DNA from: Paenibacillus sp. FSL R7-0273
GTDB lineage: Bacteria; Bacillota; Bacilli; Paenibacillales; Paenibacillaceae
Assembly (NCBI RefSeq): GCF_000758625.1
Contig: NZ_CP009283.1
Coordinates: forward strand, 4,599,501 to 4,663,500
DNA length: 64,000 nucleotides
Direction: 5' to 3'
Part shown: piece after piece, positions 52,693 through 60,469 of the stretch
Layout of the letters: every line of letters begins with the position of its first letter
Numbering within the stretch: the first letter of the stretch is position 1
Notes under the pieces: model-generated
The model's input: only the letters and a program-made list of their open reading frames with translations
What the model was told of the DNA's origin: nothing
Databases searched by the model: none
Translations under genes and position numbers: made by a program

Positions 52693-52713
52693 GTAATCAC
52701 TCCTTGTCGTCAT

Positions 52714-52733
52714 CGTAACATAACACTGTTACG
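52714..52733. promoter_or_regulatory. Palindromic operator upstream of yhbD
   Basis: CGTAACA-TAACAC-TGTTACG is a perfect 7-bp inverted repeat with a 6-bp spacer, 22 bp ahead of the yhbD start. Its length suits a MerR-type dimer, and the first gene of the operon encodes such an HTH. Confidence 0.6.
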
Positions 52734-52816
52734 TTGTAAATGCTGATAACAGGAACGCATTATGCTTTTCCCGCACCTTTCTCAGGTCTTTCCCAGCAGC
52801 AGAACCCGTTCCACGC

Positions 52817-52857
52817 AAAAAGGAGCAAGCCGCTCCCGCTAAGGAATGGCTTGCTCC
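52817..52857 (-). terminator. Terminator after ctc
   Basis: On the minus strand GGAGCAAGCC pairs perfectly with GGCTTGCTCC around a 16-base loop, followed by TTTTTG. Confidence 0.85.
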
Positions 52858-52886
52858 GTCTATACACCCTGCTGTATGCCGGGATC

Positions 52887-53504
52887 TTATTCTTCTGTCT
52901 TGCCTTCTTCTGCATTCTCTGCGGCTGTCGGTTCTTCAGCAGCTTCGCCTTCTGCAGGCTCCTCATGGGCAATCGGCGGCGAAATCCGCACGATCAGCGT
53001 ATCCTCAGGTGTCAAAATTTCCCAGCCATCATGCTTAGGCAGATCGGATACCAGCAGCTGGTCACCGATTTCCAGATTGCTGATGTCCACGTCAAAGGTC
53101 GGAGTCAGCTTGTCCGGCAGCGTTCTGATATCGAGCTCATACAGCTCGATCTGCTGGATACCGCCCATTTTCACACCGGACGGATCGCCTGTGAACTGGA
53201 ATGCCACCTTGGTGTCCAGCTCCGCCTTCATATCAATTTGCTGCAAATCTACGTGCAGAATATTGCGCGAGAGCGGCTGGCGCTGGATTTCTGCGATTAC
53301 CGCATTTTTAGCACCGGAATCCGGAAGCTCAACCTTGAGAATGGCCCGCGGATTTTTGCTGACAATTTCATTAAGCGCCTTGGCATCCGCCGAAAAGGAT
53401 TGTGTATCTGAACCTGCACCGTAGACGACAACCGGTACAAAGCCTTTTTTCCGCGTTGCAGAAGCCGAGCCGGATCTTTCAGTCAAACGAACTGTAGTAT
53501 TCAT
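52887..53504 (-). CDS. ctc: Ribosomal protein bL25, CTC form (general stress protein Ctc)
   Basis: A 205-residue bL25/Ctc protein that binds 5S rRNA. The N-terminal L25 domain (about 1-90; KKGFVPVVVYGAG, NAVIAEIQRQPLSRNILHVDL) is followed by the TL5/CTC beta domain (about 95-180) and a Glu/Ala-rich tail. AGGAGG precedes the ATG. In B. subtilis ctc is the classical SigB-controlled stress gene; here a SigB-like promoter can be read 220 bp upstream. It is not adjacent to prs or pth here. Confidence 0.95.
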   Translation of the reverse strand: MNTTVRLTERSGSASATRKKGFVPVVVYGAGSDTQSFSADAKALNEIVSKNPRAILKVELPDSGAKNAVIAEIQRQPLSRNILHVDLQQIDMKAELDTKVAFQFTGDPSGVKMGGIQQIELYELDIRTLPDKLTPTFDVDISNLEIGDQLLVSDLPKHDGWEILTPEDTLIVRISPPIAHEEPAEGEAAEEPTAAENAEEGKTEE

Positions 53505-53595
53505 GATAATTCCTCCTAGTAGTTTTGTTAGCTTCGGCTTCCGTGAGTCTCTTAGGACAAAACTCGCTTCGAAAGCATACGCTAAGTTTGGTGAG

Positions 53596-53635
53596 CTGCA
53601 GCATGAATTTACATGCAGTCAGCTTAGCTGCGTCC
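53596..53635 (-). other. Hairpin in the ctc leader
   Basis: In the about 220-base leader of ctc, AGCTG-AC-TGCATG can pair with CATGC-TG-CAGCT around TAAATT. It is not followed by a T tract. It may be a leader structure; no known riboswitch was recognised. Confidence 0.4.
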
Positions 53636-53724
53636 AATAGCGCCTCTGTAGATACTGCCTTGAATTGCTGGACTTCGTATGGAAACAAGACCCGTTAGAA
53701 ATACAGGTCTAATTAGTTTCTTAA

Positions 53725-53750
53725 TTACCCTGCTGGACACTAATGGAAAC
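53725..53750 (-). promoter_or_regulatory. SigB-like promoter of ctc
   Basis: On the minus strand GTTTCC (53745-53750), 14 bases, GGGTAA (53725-53730); the SigB consensus is GTTTAA-N12-14-GGGTAT. A near copy of the upstream half, TGCTGGAC-N7-GGAAAC in plus orientation, recurs at 53666-53686 without the -10 part. Confidence 0.45.
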
Positions 53751-53830
53751 ATCCATATGCTTCCTCTTCTCGCTTTTTGTCATTCGGAATAGTAAAATAA
53801 AGCCATATTAAAAAGACTGGAGTGAAGAAT

Positions 53831-54124
53831 ATGGGACAAATTGTTCAGGGTGAAGGCCGTTTTTATATTGCCGGTGACGGAAAGGATCTTGCCGAGATTA
53901 CATACAGGCTGGAAGAGGCTACGGGGAACTGGATCGTGGATCATACCTTCGTCTCGGAAGAGCTGCGCGGGCAGGGTACAGGCGAGAAGCTGGTGCGGGC
54001 AGTGGTGGACAAGGCCCGTGAAGAGCAGGTAAAGATCATTCCGGAATGCCCTTATGCCGCCAAGCAGTTCGAACGGCATAAGGAATATTCCGATGTGCTC
54101 AGCGGAGACGGAAGCGCATCATAA
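53831..54124 (+). CDS. Short GNAT-like N-acetyltransferase (PF14542 type)
   Basis: A 97-residue protein of the minimal GNAT family without the usual N-terminal strands. HTFVSEELRGQGTGEKLVRAVVDKARE is the acetyl-CoA binding loop and helix, and IIPECPYAAKQFERH the typical end. GGAG lies 8 bases before the ATG at 53831. The substrate is unknown. The next gene, 71 bp on, is another acetyltransferase. Confidence 0.9.
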   Translation: MGQIVQGEGRFYIAGDGKDLAEITYRLEEATGNWIVDHTFVSEELRGQGTGEKLVRAVVDKAREEQVKIIPECPYAAKQFERHKEYSDVLSGDGSAS

Positions 54125-54195
54125 AAGCGTATCCGTTTCCTTGGGAGCATGAAGAGCATGAAGCGTGTTAGCGCTCAACCTGAGGAGGAAACGGA

Positions 54196-55053
54196 TTGAA
54201 TACTGAGCATACATTAAAAGAAATTGAAGAGCTCCAGCTGCGCTGCGAGCAATATGAGGGAATCTCCCTGAAGCTGAACTGGGACATGCTGGAGCATACC
54301 ACGGAAGCCGGAGGGACAGAATGGCTCGTGACTTATGAGGAGGATCAGCTCGTCGGCTTCATCGGCCTGTACGGCTTCGGCGGCAGCATGGAGGTGTGCG
54401 GTATGGTCCGGCCGGGTTTCCGGCGCAGAGGCATCTTTACATCGCTGTGGGAGCGGGCACAGAAAAAAATCAGGCAGCGCAATATCTCTGAATTGCTTCT
54501 GAATGCCCCCGCAGCCTCGGCATCTGGTGCCGGGTTCCTGAAGAGCCTGCCGCTGGTGTTCGGACATGCCGAATACCAGATGAAATGGGAACCTTCTGCC
54601 GCCCTGCAGGGTCCGGGAGAAGCAAGCTCCGCTGCCGGAACCGTTAGTCTTCGTCCTGCACGCGAGGATGAAGCCTCCATTCTCATTAAGCTGGACAGCT
54701 CCGGGTTTGATATGACCGAGGAAGAAGCGGCGGAAATATTTAAGGAGCAGAGCCTTGAAGCGCTGCAGGAGCATATCATCATCGAGCTGAACGGGCAGCC
54801 AGCCGGCAAAATGCGGCTCTGGTCAGATAACAACGAGACCTGGATCTACGGTCTAACCGTGGACAAGGACCTGCGGGGCCTCGGGATCGGACGAAGCGCC
54901 CTGCAGCAGACCATCGACAGGGAGCGCCGGAATTACAACGGGGTGAACCTCGAAGTGTCACTGGACAATCCGAACGCGCTGAAGCTGTATGAAAGCTGCG
55001 GCTTCGTGATCGTGAACAGGCAGGACTATTACCGCTATACAGGCTCGTTGTAG
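54196..55053 (+). CDS. Tandem-GNAT N-acetyltransferase
   Basis: A 285-residue protein with two GNAT folds. The first has MVRPGFRRRGIFTSLWERAQ, the second LTVDKDLRGLGIGRSALQQTI and NPNALKLYESCGFV. Only the second has the full Q/RxxGxG/A loop and the usual C-terminal strand. It starts with TTG at 54196 behind GAGGAGG. The overall style resembles mycothiol-synthase-like double GNATs, but the substrate is unknown. A strong terminator follows. Confidence 0.9.
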   Translation: MNTEHTLKEIEELQLRCEQYEGISLKLNWDMLEHTTEAGGTEWLVTYEEDQLVGFIGLYGFGGSMEVCGMVRPGFRRRGIFTSLWERAQKKIRQRNISELLLNAPAASASGAGFLKSLPLVFGHAEYQMKWEPSAALQGPGEASSAAGTVSLRPAREDEASILIKLDSSGFDMTEEEAAEIFKEQSLEALQEHIIIELNGQPAGKMRLWSDNNETWIYGLTVDKDLRGLGIGRSALQQTIDRERRNYNGVNLEVSLDNPNALKLYESCGFVIVNRQDYYRYTGSL

Positions 55054-55061
55054 CACACCAT

Positions 55062-55107
55062 AAAAGCCACCGCCGCCCGGCAGGTTACCGGGTGGCGGTG
55101 GCTTTTT
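55062..55107 (+). terminator. Terminator after the tandem GNAT gene
   Basis: AAAAGCCACCGCC pairs with GGCGGTGGCTTTT, with an inner CCCGG/CCGGG stem, then a T tract. It can also serve the convergent 55136 gene. Confidence 0.85.
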
Positions 55108-55135
55108 AAAGCATTTTTGCACAAATCAGTACAGG

Positions 55136-55915
55136 CTACATCAGCCCGAACCCGCCGTAGGCGGTCTCACTTTTCTCATTTCTCCGGCTGGCTACACTGA
55201 CGTTCCGGTCAGCGGTATGATCCTGATTCAGAAATACCGACAGCAGCCGCACATAATCCAGTGATTCAGTAAGCGGTATGCCTGCCCCGTCAAAGATATG
55301 CCTGCGTCCGTCCATCAGCGAGTAGATTTCAATAGTATCCGCCGGCATTCCGTAAGCCTTATGGCAAAACACATTAGCCATATGGAGGAAGCCGGTGATT
55401 ACATCCTCATGCCCGGACACCATAAATTTCTGAATGTTCAGGCAGCGGCCGCTGCGCTCCGAATTCCAGGCCAGCTGAAAGATCATCGCCAGCTCGACCG
55501 ACAGCTCCGGAACCTGGGTATGCCACTGCTCATAGAGCATAACAGGTATCTCACCTGTATGATTGACCGGTGCAAGCCGCATCAGCTCATCGCCAACCGC
55601 CGTCTTTACATCCCAATAATGCATCAGCGACGGAAAAGCACTGCTTTTGGGCGGCCAGCGCCGCTCCAGCAGAAACTGAATCGGCGTCTCCCTGCGCACC
55701 GCAGGCTGCAGGCTGTAGAAATCGTTCAGCGTATGGCCGATTGCATACTGCACCTGCTGTCTCCAGCGCGGAAGCCCGGTGGCCGCAGCACCGCTGCCAA
55801 GTGACTCTGAACCGCCCAGCATGATATGCTCCATGCGGAAATCATTCAGCCTGGTGAAACGCACCTCCGGCGTCTCCGCTTTATCTGTCTCCCGGCTTCC
55901 TGCCGCGCCGCCCAT
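55136..55915 (-). CDS. Hypothetical protein co-transcribed with flavodoxin
   Basis: A 259-residue protein I do not recognise. There is no signal peptide or membrane segment. Visible features are WRQQVQYAIGHTLNDFYSLQ, LNIQKFMVSGHEDVITGFLH and the Trp/His-containing MLYEQWHTQVPELSVELAM. The ATG at 55915 starts two bases after the flavodoxin stop and has no good ribosome site of its own, so translation is probably coupled. It is transcribed from the Fur-box promoter of the flavodoxin gene, which suggests a role under iron limitation; the biochemical role is open. Confidence 0.75.
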   Translation of the reverse strand: MGGAAGSRETDKAETPEVRFTRLNDFRMEHIMLGGSESLGSGAAATGLPRWRQQVQYAIGHTLNDFYSLQPAVRRETPIQFLLERRWPPKSSAFPSLMHYWDVKTAVGDELMRLAPVNHTGEIPVMLYEQWHTQVPELSVELAMIFQLAWNSERSGRCLNIQKFMVSGHEDVITGFLHMANVFCHKAYGMPADTIEIYSLMDGRRHIFDGAGIPLTESLDYVRLLSVFLNQDHTADRNVSVASRRNEKSETAYGGFGLM

Positions 55916-55917
55916 GC

Positions 55918-56370
55918 CTAAGAAACCGCCGCGCAGGTTTCGATAAATTGGCGTCCGAAGCTGCGGCAGGCTTCCTTTTCCTCCGCATTCGGGCCATATT
56001 CAATCTTCAGGCTGTCCTGGGCAATCTCTGCCCCGCGCTCCTTCAGCTTCTCTTCAATCAGGTCTACCGCTCCGCAGTATATGGAATAACCGGTATCTCC
56101 GCTGCCGAACGCAGCCGCTTTATAGCCGGCCAAATCGAGCTCATCCATCTCCTCATAAAAATCAAGGAATTCATCCGGCAGCTCGCCGTCTCCCCACGTA
56201 TAAGCTCCCAGCAGTACCGCATCATAATGATTTATCTCATCTGCATTGCAGTCGGTTACCGATTTCAGCACGGCCTCCCCGCCAGCCTGGCGTACTCCTT
56301 CTGCAATCAGCTCCGCGATCTCCTCCGTATTGCCGGTCAAGCTGGCGTATGCCACTAGCACCTTAGCCAT
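55918..56370 (-). CDS. Flavodoxin
   Basis: A 150-residue short-chain flavodoxin, an FMN electron carrier. The phosphate loop is YASLTGNTEEIA, and the isoalloxazine loops are LGAYTWGDGELPDE and GSGDTGYSIYCGAVD. GGGAGG precedes the ATG. The promoter carries a strong Fur-type box between -35 and -10, so expression should rise under iron starvation, when flavodoxin replaces ferredoxin. It is followed by an unknown gene two bases later. Confidence 0.95.
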   Translation of the reverse strand: MAKVLVAYASLTGNTEEIAELIAEGVRQAGGEAVLKSVTDCNADEINHYDAVLLGAYTWGDGELPDEFLDFYEEMDELDLAGYKAAAFGSGDTGYSIYCGAVDLIEEKLKERGAEIAQDSLKIEYGPNAEEKEACRSFGRQFIETCAAVS

Positions 56371-56447
56371 GATTTGTCCTCCCTATGTTAAGCATGAAGT
56401 ATATGATGGCTCCATTATTTACCGCAAAGCCAAAATGAATTATCTCC

Positions 56448-56477
56448 ATTCTATTTGATAATGATTCTCATTGTCAA
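56448..56477 (-). promoter_or_regulatory. Flavodoxin promoter with embedded Fur box
   Basis: On the minus strand TTGACA (56472-56477), 18 bases, TAGAAT (56448-56453). The region 56457-56475, GATAATGATTCTCATTGTC, matches the 19-bp Fur consensus GATAATGATAATCATTATC at 16 positions and fills the spacer. Confidence 0.85.
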
Positions 56478-56482
56478 CCTAT

Positions 56483-56527
56483 AAAAAAACGCAGACAGCA
56501 GCCTGTTTATAAGGCTCCTGTCCGCGT
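56483..56527 (-). terminator. Terminator after the VOC gene at 56585
   Basis: On the minus strand ACGCGGACAG-GAGCC pairs with GGCT-GCTGTCTGCGT (with a G-T pair and a small bulge), followed by TTTTTTT. Confidence 0.75.
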
Positions 56528-56584
56528 ACCGCTTTTGCATATTTATCCGAGGGGTTGCTTAAACCGCCCAATTTACTGAACGGC

Positions 56585-56950
56585 TTAATAAGCACCCTCA
56601 AGCAGTGTAATTCCATTGCCGTCCGGGTCGCGGAAGTTCATCTCTTTGCCGCCGTATTCCATTGTAACCGGAGGCTCGCAATCCAGCCCTCTTGCTTTCA
56701 GCTCTGCATACGTCTCATCCAGGCTGCTGCAGGAATAGACCAGGTTAACAACTCCTGTCGTATGCTTGCCCCATTTGTGCTCATCCCAGATAATGATTCC
56801 CGGGAGTCCTCCCTCAAAACCGATCTTCGCCCCGTCCCCGTTGCCGAAGCCTTCAAACGGAACCGGAATCCCAAGAACGCCGGAATAGAACGCTACAAGC
56901 GCTGCTGGATCCTTGGTGTACAGATTAATGCCTTCAAATGCCGATATCAT
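56585..56950 (-). CDS. VOC (glyoxalase/bleomycin-resistance-like) protein
   Basis: A 121-residue vicinal oxygen chelate protein with paired beta-alpha-beta-beta-beta modules: FEGINLYTKDPAALVAFYSGVLGIPV at the start and GGKEMNFRDPDGNGITLLEG at the end, the latter containing the metal-ligand Glu. The substrate is unknown. The neighbouring AraC-type gene is 100 bp upstream on the same strand and could belong to the same transcript. Confidence 0.9.
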   Translation of the reverse strand: MISAFEGINLYTKDPAALVAFYSGVLGIPVPFEGFGNGDGAKIGFEGGLPGIIIWDEHKWGKHTTGVVNLVYSCSSLDETYAELKARGLDCEPPVTMEYGGKEMNFRDPDGNGITLLEGAY

Positions 56951-57049
56951 ATGGGTTCACTCTCTCTTCCTGATGTGTGGTCAGCCTTGTCCGGCTACTG
57001 TATTTATTGTAACTGCAGGCTAATTCCCTGTATTGCAAAAAGACGACAT

Positions 57050-57901
57050 TTATCGCTCCGCATACGCCAGCGCCTCCAGCGGGGTCTGTCCGGCAAATTT
57101 TTTGAAGCTGTTGTTAAAATGGGATTGATGGCTGTAACCGTAAGCATATACCAGGTCCTGAAGATTCCTGATCTGCGGTGAGGGGCGGTACAGGCTCTTC
57201 CAGACATTCTGAAACCGGACCAGATCAGCAGTCTGTTTGGGGGAAATGCCGATATTTTCGCGGAAAAGCCGTTCAAGCTGCCGGCTGCCAAGGCCGTTGC
57301 TGCTGCCGAGACTGCTTACCGTTACCACCCCTTTAGCCCGCAAAATGTCATGGACTGTATTCATCAGCCCGTTGTGGCTGCCGCGCACCAGCTCCAGACG
57401 GCGCAGTAGAACCTGCTCGGTCATGGCAATCCGCTCGGCCATTGTCCCGGCAGCCGTCAGCCTTTCACCCAGCTCCCTGCGGAAAAAAGGGAAATAGGCA
57501 TCCACATCACCATAGTAGTTCATTACATTAGTGAGCGGCTCTTCCGCGAACAGGTGCACCGCCCAGAAGTGAAACCGGATGGCAAAGCGCAGCCTGGACG
57601 CAGACGGTTCAGCTCGCTCCACTTCAAAGGCCGTATCATTGATTCCGCAAAAAACACCGCCGGAAGCACCGGTATCCGCATCCCACTCCCAAATAATGTC
57701 CATGCAGGTGTCAGGGATGATAATCTCCCTCGCCGGCTGATGTCCGGACAGCTTATCCGGCTGTGCCGCTCCTTCCGCCGGCTCTGACAGGCTCCCCCAG
57801 AAGCAGCGGATATACGGCTGCAGCTCCTTACAGGGCTTCAGCTCTCCAGCACCATCCGGCTTTGCTGTAATCGGATAATACAGCTCTGCAAGATTGTACA
57901 T
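57050..57901 (-). CDS. AraC family transcriptional regulator
   Basis: A 283-residue regulator. The N-terminal domain (about 1-170; LQPYIRCFWGSL, PDTCMDIIWEWD, FAIRFHFWAVHLF) is of the DUF6597 type found in AraC proteins. The C-terminal HTH pair is VTVSSLGSSNGLGSRQLERLF and LQDLVYAYGYSHQSHFNNSF. GGAGGAGG precedes the ATG. It may control the VOC gene downstream. Confidence 0.92.
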   Translation of the reverse strand: MYNLAELYYPITAKPDGAGELKPCKELQPYIRCFWGSLSEPAEGAAQPDKLSGHQPAREIIIPDTCMDIIWEWDADTGASGGVFCGINDTAFEVERAEPSASRLRFAIRFHFWAVHLFAEEPLTNVMNYYGDVDAYFPFFRRELGERLTAAGTMAERIAMTEQVLLRRLELVRGSHNGLMNTVHDILRAKGVVTVSSLGSSNGLGSRQLERLFRENIGISPKQTADLVRFQNVWKSLYRPSPQIRNLQDLVYAYGYSHQSHFNNSFKKFAGQTPLEALAYAER

Positions 57902-58164
57902 CTGCTCTCCTCCTCCGCCCTTCCTTTAATAAACCGCTCCTTTGATCATACACAATCCGCCACATCCGCGCCAGAAGAGCATATTTGCCCGTATCCTGTT
58001 CAAAATCACTTTTAATCCTGCCCGCCGGAGACTCCGGCAATATTATGTACCGGCCGGCAGATGGGCAAGCTGAGAATAGTCGCAGCTTTGCAACCTTTTT
58101 GTTTGTAGCCGCCCGCTTAAATGTTGTACAATGAAGTCTAAATGAATTTTTGAAGGATGGATTA

Positions 58165-59031
58165 ATGATGTATATTGCAGGCGATTGGAAAGACTACGAA
58201 GTTATTGATACCGGAGGCGGGGAAAAGCTGGAACGCTGGGGAGATATTATCCTGCGCCGTCCGGACCCGCAGATTATTTGGCCGCTGACTCAAGAAACAG
58301 CGAAATGGCGCGATGTGCACGGACATTATCACCGCAGCTCCTCCGGCGGCGGACAATGGGAAATGAAAAAGACAATCCCGGACGACTGGAAAATCAGCTA
58401 CGGCAAGCTGAAGTTCCATCTGCGCCCGACTAATTTCAAGCATACAGGCCTTTTCCCTGAGCAGGCAGCCAACTGGAGCTGGATGATGGACAAGATTGCC
58501 GGCGCAGGCCGCCCGATTTCCGTGCTTAACCTGTTCGCTTATACCGGCGGAGCGACAGTCGCTGCAGCCAGCGCAGGGGCTTCGGTTGTGCATGTCGATG
58601 CAGCCAAGGGCATGGTTCAGTGGGCAAAAGAAAACATCCAGCTGTCCGGCCTCGGCGAGCGCCCGGTCCGCTTCATCACGGACGACGTATTCAAATTCGT
58701 CCAGCGTGAACAGCGCCGCGGCAGTAAATACGACGCCATTATTATGGACCCGCCGTCCTACGGACGCGGCCCGGGCGGCGAAATGTGGAAGCTGGAATCC
58801 AGCCTCTACCCGTTCCTTGAGAGCTGCATGGAAATTATGAGCGACAGACCGCTCTTTATGCTGATTAACTCCTACACAACCGGCATCTCTCCGACCGTTC
58901 TGCGGAACATGCTCAATATGACCATGGCTAAGCGGTACGGCGGCAAGCTGACCTCCGGGGAAATCGGGCTGCCGATTACAGCCTCAGGCATGAACCTGCC
59001 TTGCGGAATATTGGGCCGCTGGGAGGCGTAA
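58165..59031 (+). CDS. Class I SAM-dependent methyltransferase (RlmI/K-like)
   Basis: A 288-residue methyltransferase. SAM motif I is VLNLFAYTGGATVAAASAGA, motif II follows as VVHVDAAKGMVQWAKENIQL, and the catalytic motif is IIMDPPSYGRG. The pattern fits the RlmI/RlmK 23S rRNA cytosine/guanine methyltransferase group, without the N-terminal PUA domain. AAGGA lies 7 bases before tandem ATGs at 58165 and 58168; a TTG at 58150 is less likely. The pseudouridine synthase gene follows 3 bp later, making an RNA-modification operon. Confidence 0.9.
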   Translation: MMYIAGDWKDYEVIDTGGGEKLERWGDIILRRPDPQIIWPLTQETAKWRDVHGHYHRSSSGGGQWEMKKTIPDDWKISYGKLKFHLRPTNFKHTGLFPEQAANWSWMMDKIAGAGRPISVLNLFAYTGGATVAAASAGASVVHVDAAKGMVQWAKENIQLSGLGERPVRFITDDVFKFVQREQRRGSKYDAIIMDPPSYGRGPGGEMWKLESSLYPFLESCMEIMSDRPLFMLINSYTTGISPTVLRNMLNMTMAKRYGGKLTSGEIGLPITASGMNLPCGILGRWEA

Positions 59032-59034
59032 GCC

Positions 59035-59781
59035 ATGAGTACGCAGCATCGCAGCACTGGCGGGGAGCCGTCCGGCGGACAATCCCGCTTTGAGATTCTG
59101 TTCGAGGATAATCACCTGCTGGGCATTGTGAAGCCTGTGAACATTCCGGTACAGGAGGATGCTACTGGTGATCCCGACCTGCTCAGTCTGCTCAAGGAGG
59201 ATGTGAAGGAACGGTACAGCAAGCCGGGGAATGTTTTTATGGGACTTGTGCACCGGCTGGACCGTCCGGTCGGCGGGGCAATGATTTTTGCCAAGACCTC
59301 TAAGGCAGCCTCCCGGCTGTCCGACAGTGTCCGAACCCATGCCTTCCGCAAGGTATACCTGACTGTTGTCCACGGCAAGCCGCCTGCCTCCCAGGGCCGG
59401 CTGGTCAACACTTTGCTTAAGGACGCCAAGACCAACACCGTCTCCATCGTCCGCAAGGGCACACCGGGCGGCAAGGAAGCCATCCTTGATTATACAGTGC
59501 TTGGAACCGCTGAAGGCTACAGCCTGCTGAAGATTGACCTGCTGACCGGACGCTCGCACCAGATCCGCGTGCAGCTCAGCGGGATTGGCTGTCCGCTGTC
59601 CGGGGACCAGAAATACGGCGCCGCCGTGAACCGGCCGGGCCAGCAGATTGCCCTCTGGTCAGCGGTTGTCGGCTTTCCGCATCCGGTTACCAAAGAAGAT
59701 ATCGAGCTGATCTCACTGCCGCCGCAGGCTCATCCCTGGAGTTTGTGGCCGCAGCAGGTACAGAAACAGGCCATCCGTTGA
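59035..59781 (+). CDS. RluA family pseudouridine synthase
   Basis: A 248-residue enzyme. GLVHRLDRPVGGAMIFAKT carries the catalytic Asp, and LLTGRSHQIRVQLSGIGCPLSGDQKYG is the conserved C-terminal motif. It converts uridines to pseudouridine in rRNA or tRNA; the site is unknown. There is no S4 domain. Co-transcribed with the methyltransferase. The TGA stop (59779-59781) falls in the loop of the terminator. Confidence 0.95.
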   Translation: MSTQHRSTGGEPSGGQSRFEILFEDNHLLGIVKPVNIPVQEDATGDPDLLSLLKEDVKERYSKPGNVFMGLVHRLDRPVGGAMIFAKTSKAASRLSDSVRTHAFRKVYLTVVHGKPPASQGRLVNTLLKDAKTNTVSIVRKGTPGGKEAILDYTVLGTAEGYSLLKIDLLTGRSHQIRVQLSGIGCPLSGDQKYGAAVNRPGQQIALWSAVVGFPHPVTKEDIELISLPPQAHPWSLWPQQVQKQAIR

Positions 59782-59798
59782 CGGATGGCCTCTTTTTT
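59769..59798 (+). terminator. Terminator overlapping the end of the RluA gene
   Basis: GGCCATCCGT (59769-59778) and ACGGATGGCC (59781-59790) are separated by two bases, followed by TCTTTTTT. The stem's 5' arm is coding sequence and the stop codon spans the turn. Confidence 0.85.
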
Positions 59799-59827
59799 AT
59801 AAGCATACTATTATGAGGGTGCTGTAT

Positions 59828-60259
59828 TTAAGGTGTCGAGCCTTCCGGCGCCGGGGCAACCGCCATCTTCCCCATCAGATACAGCAGCAGCTGCTGGTTG
59901 TGCGATGATATCGGATCAAGCGCCTCGGCAAAAAAATCACTGCGCACCTTAAGTCCGCGCGTGGTTTCCCTCCGTCCTGTCTCGGTAATGCTCACCCAGA
60001 CAATCCGCCGGTCTGCAGCATCACGCTCACGCACGATTAATCCGTTCTTCTCCATCCGGTCTAGCAGCATCGTTACCGCCGCCGGACTGGTTGCCAGATG
60101 AGGCGCCAGATCAGAAGGCTTCATCGCATCGCGCTCCTGCAGCAGTTCCAGTACGGTGAGCTGGGCATCAGTCAGTGTAGGGGCAAGGTTGCTGTCCATA
60201 TGTAATTTGTAATCCTTTAAGATTTTGTGCCAGATTTTACTGAATTCAGAGGAGTGCAC
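59828..60259 (-). CDS. MarR family transcriptional regulator
   Basis: A 143-residue winged-helix regulator: LTDAQLTVLELL, MKPSDLAPHLATSPAAVTMLLDRME (recognition helix) and GLIVRERDAADRRIVWVSIT (wing). The start is a GTG at 60259 behind GGAAGGAA; the frame from 60415 would cross the parC terminator and is rejected. No divergent target gene is apparent, so the regulated gene is unknown. Confidence 0.92.
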   Translation of the reverse strand: MHSSEFSKIWHKILKDYKLHMDSNLAPTLTDAQLTVLELLQERDAMKPSDLAPHLATSPAAVTMLLDRMEKNGLIVRERDAADRRIVWVSITETGRRETTRGLKVRSDFFAEALDPISSHNQQLLLYLMGKMAVAPAPEGSTP

Positions 60260-60397
60260 ACTTATTCCTTCCTTTCCCTGCGGATCTCTATCCGGTATAC
60301 CTACAAATTCGAGAAATAAATTCCATTTCCTGCTAAACAAAAAAATAAAAAATTGTGACGGTCTGCTCCTCCAGCTATTGCGGGCTGATTCAAAATA

Positions 60398-60443
60398 CAA
60401 AAACAGCGCATGCACCCGCTCTGTAAGAGCCGTACACGCGCTG
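60398..60443 (-). terminator. Terminator after parC
   Basis: On the minus strand CAGCGC-G-TG pairs with CA-T-GCGCTG, with an inner CTCT/AGAG stem, followed by TTTTTG. It lies 27 bp after the parC stop. Confidence 0.7.
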
Positions 60444-60469
60444 CTATAATATCTTCTCTGTTGCTTTAA

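Noticed and set aside
53479..53688. A 69-codon upstream frame in the ctc leader
   Set aside because: It starts at a TTG without a ribosome site and overlaps the real ctc start in another frame.
53505..53724. T-box or other known riboswitch in the ctc leader
   Set aside because: A hairpin is present, but no T-box motif, specifier loop or terminator/antiterminator pair could be recognised.
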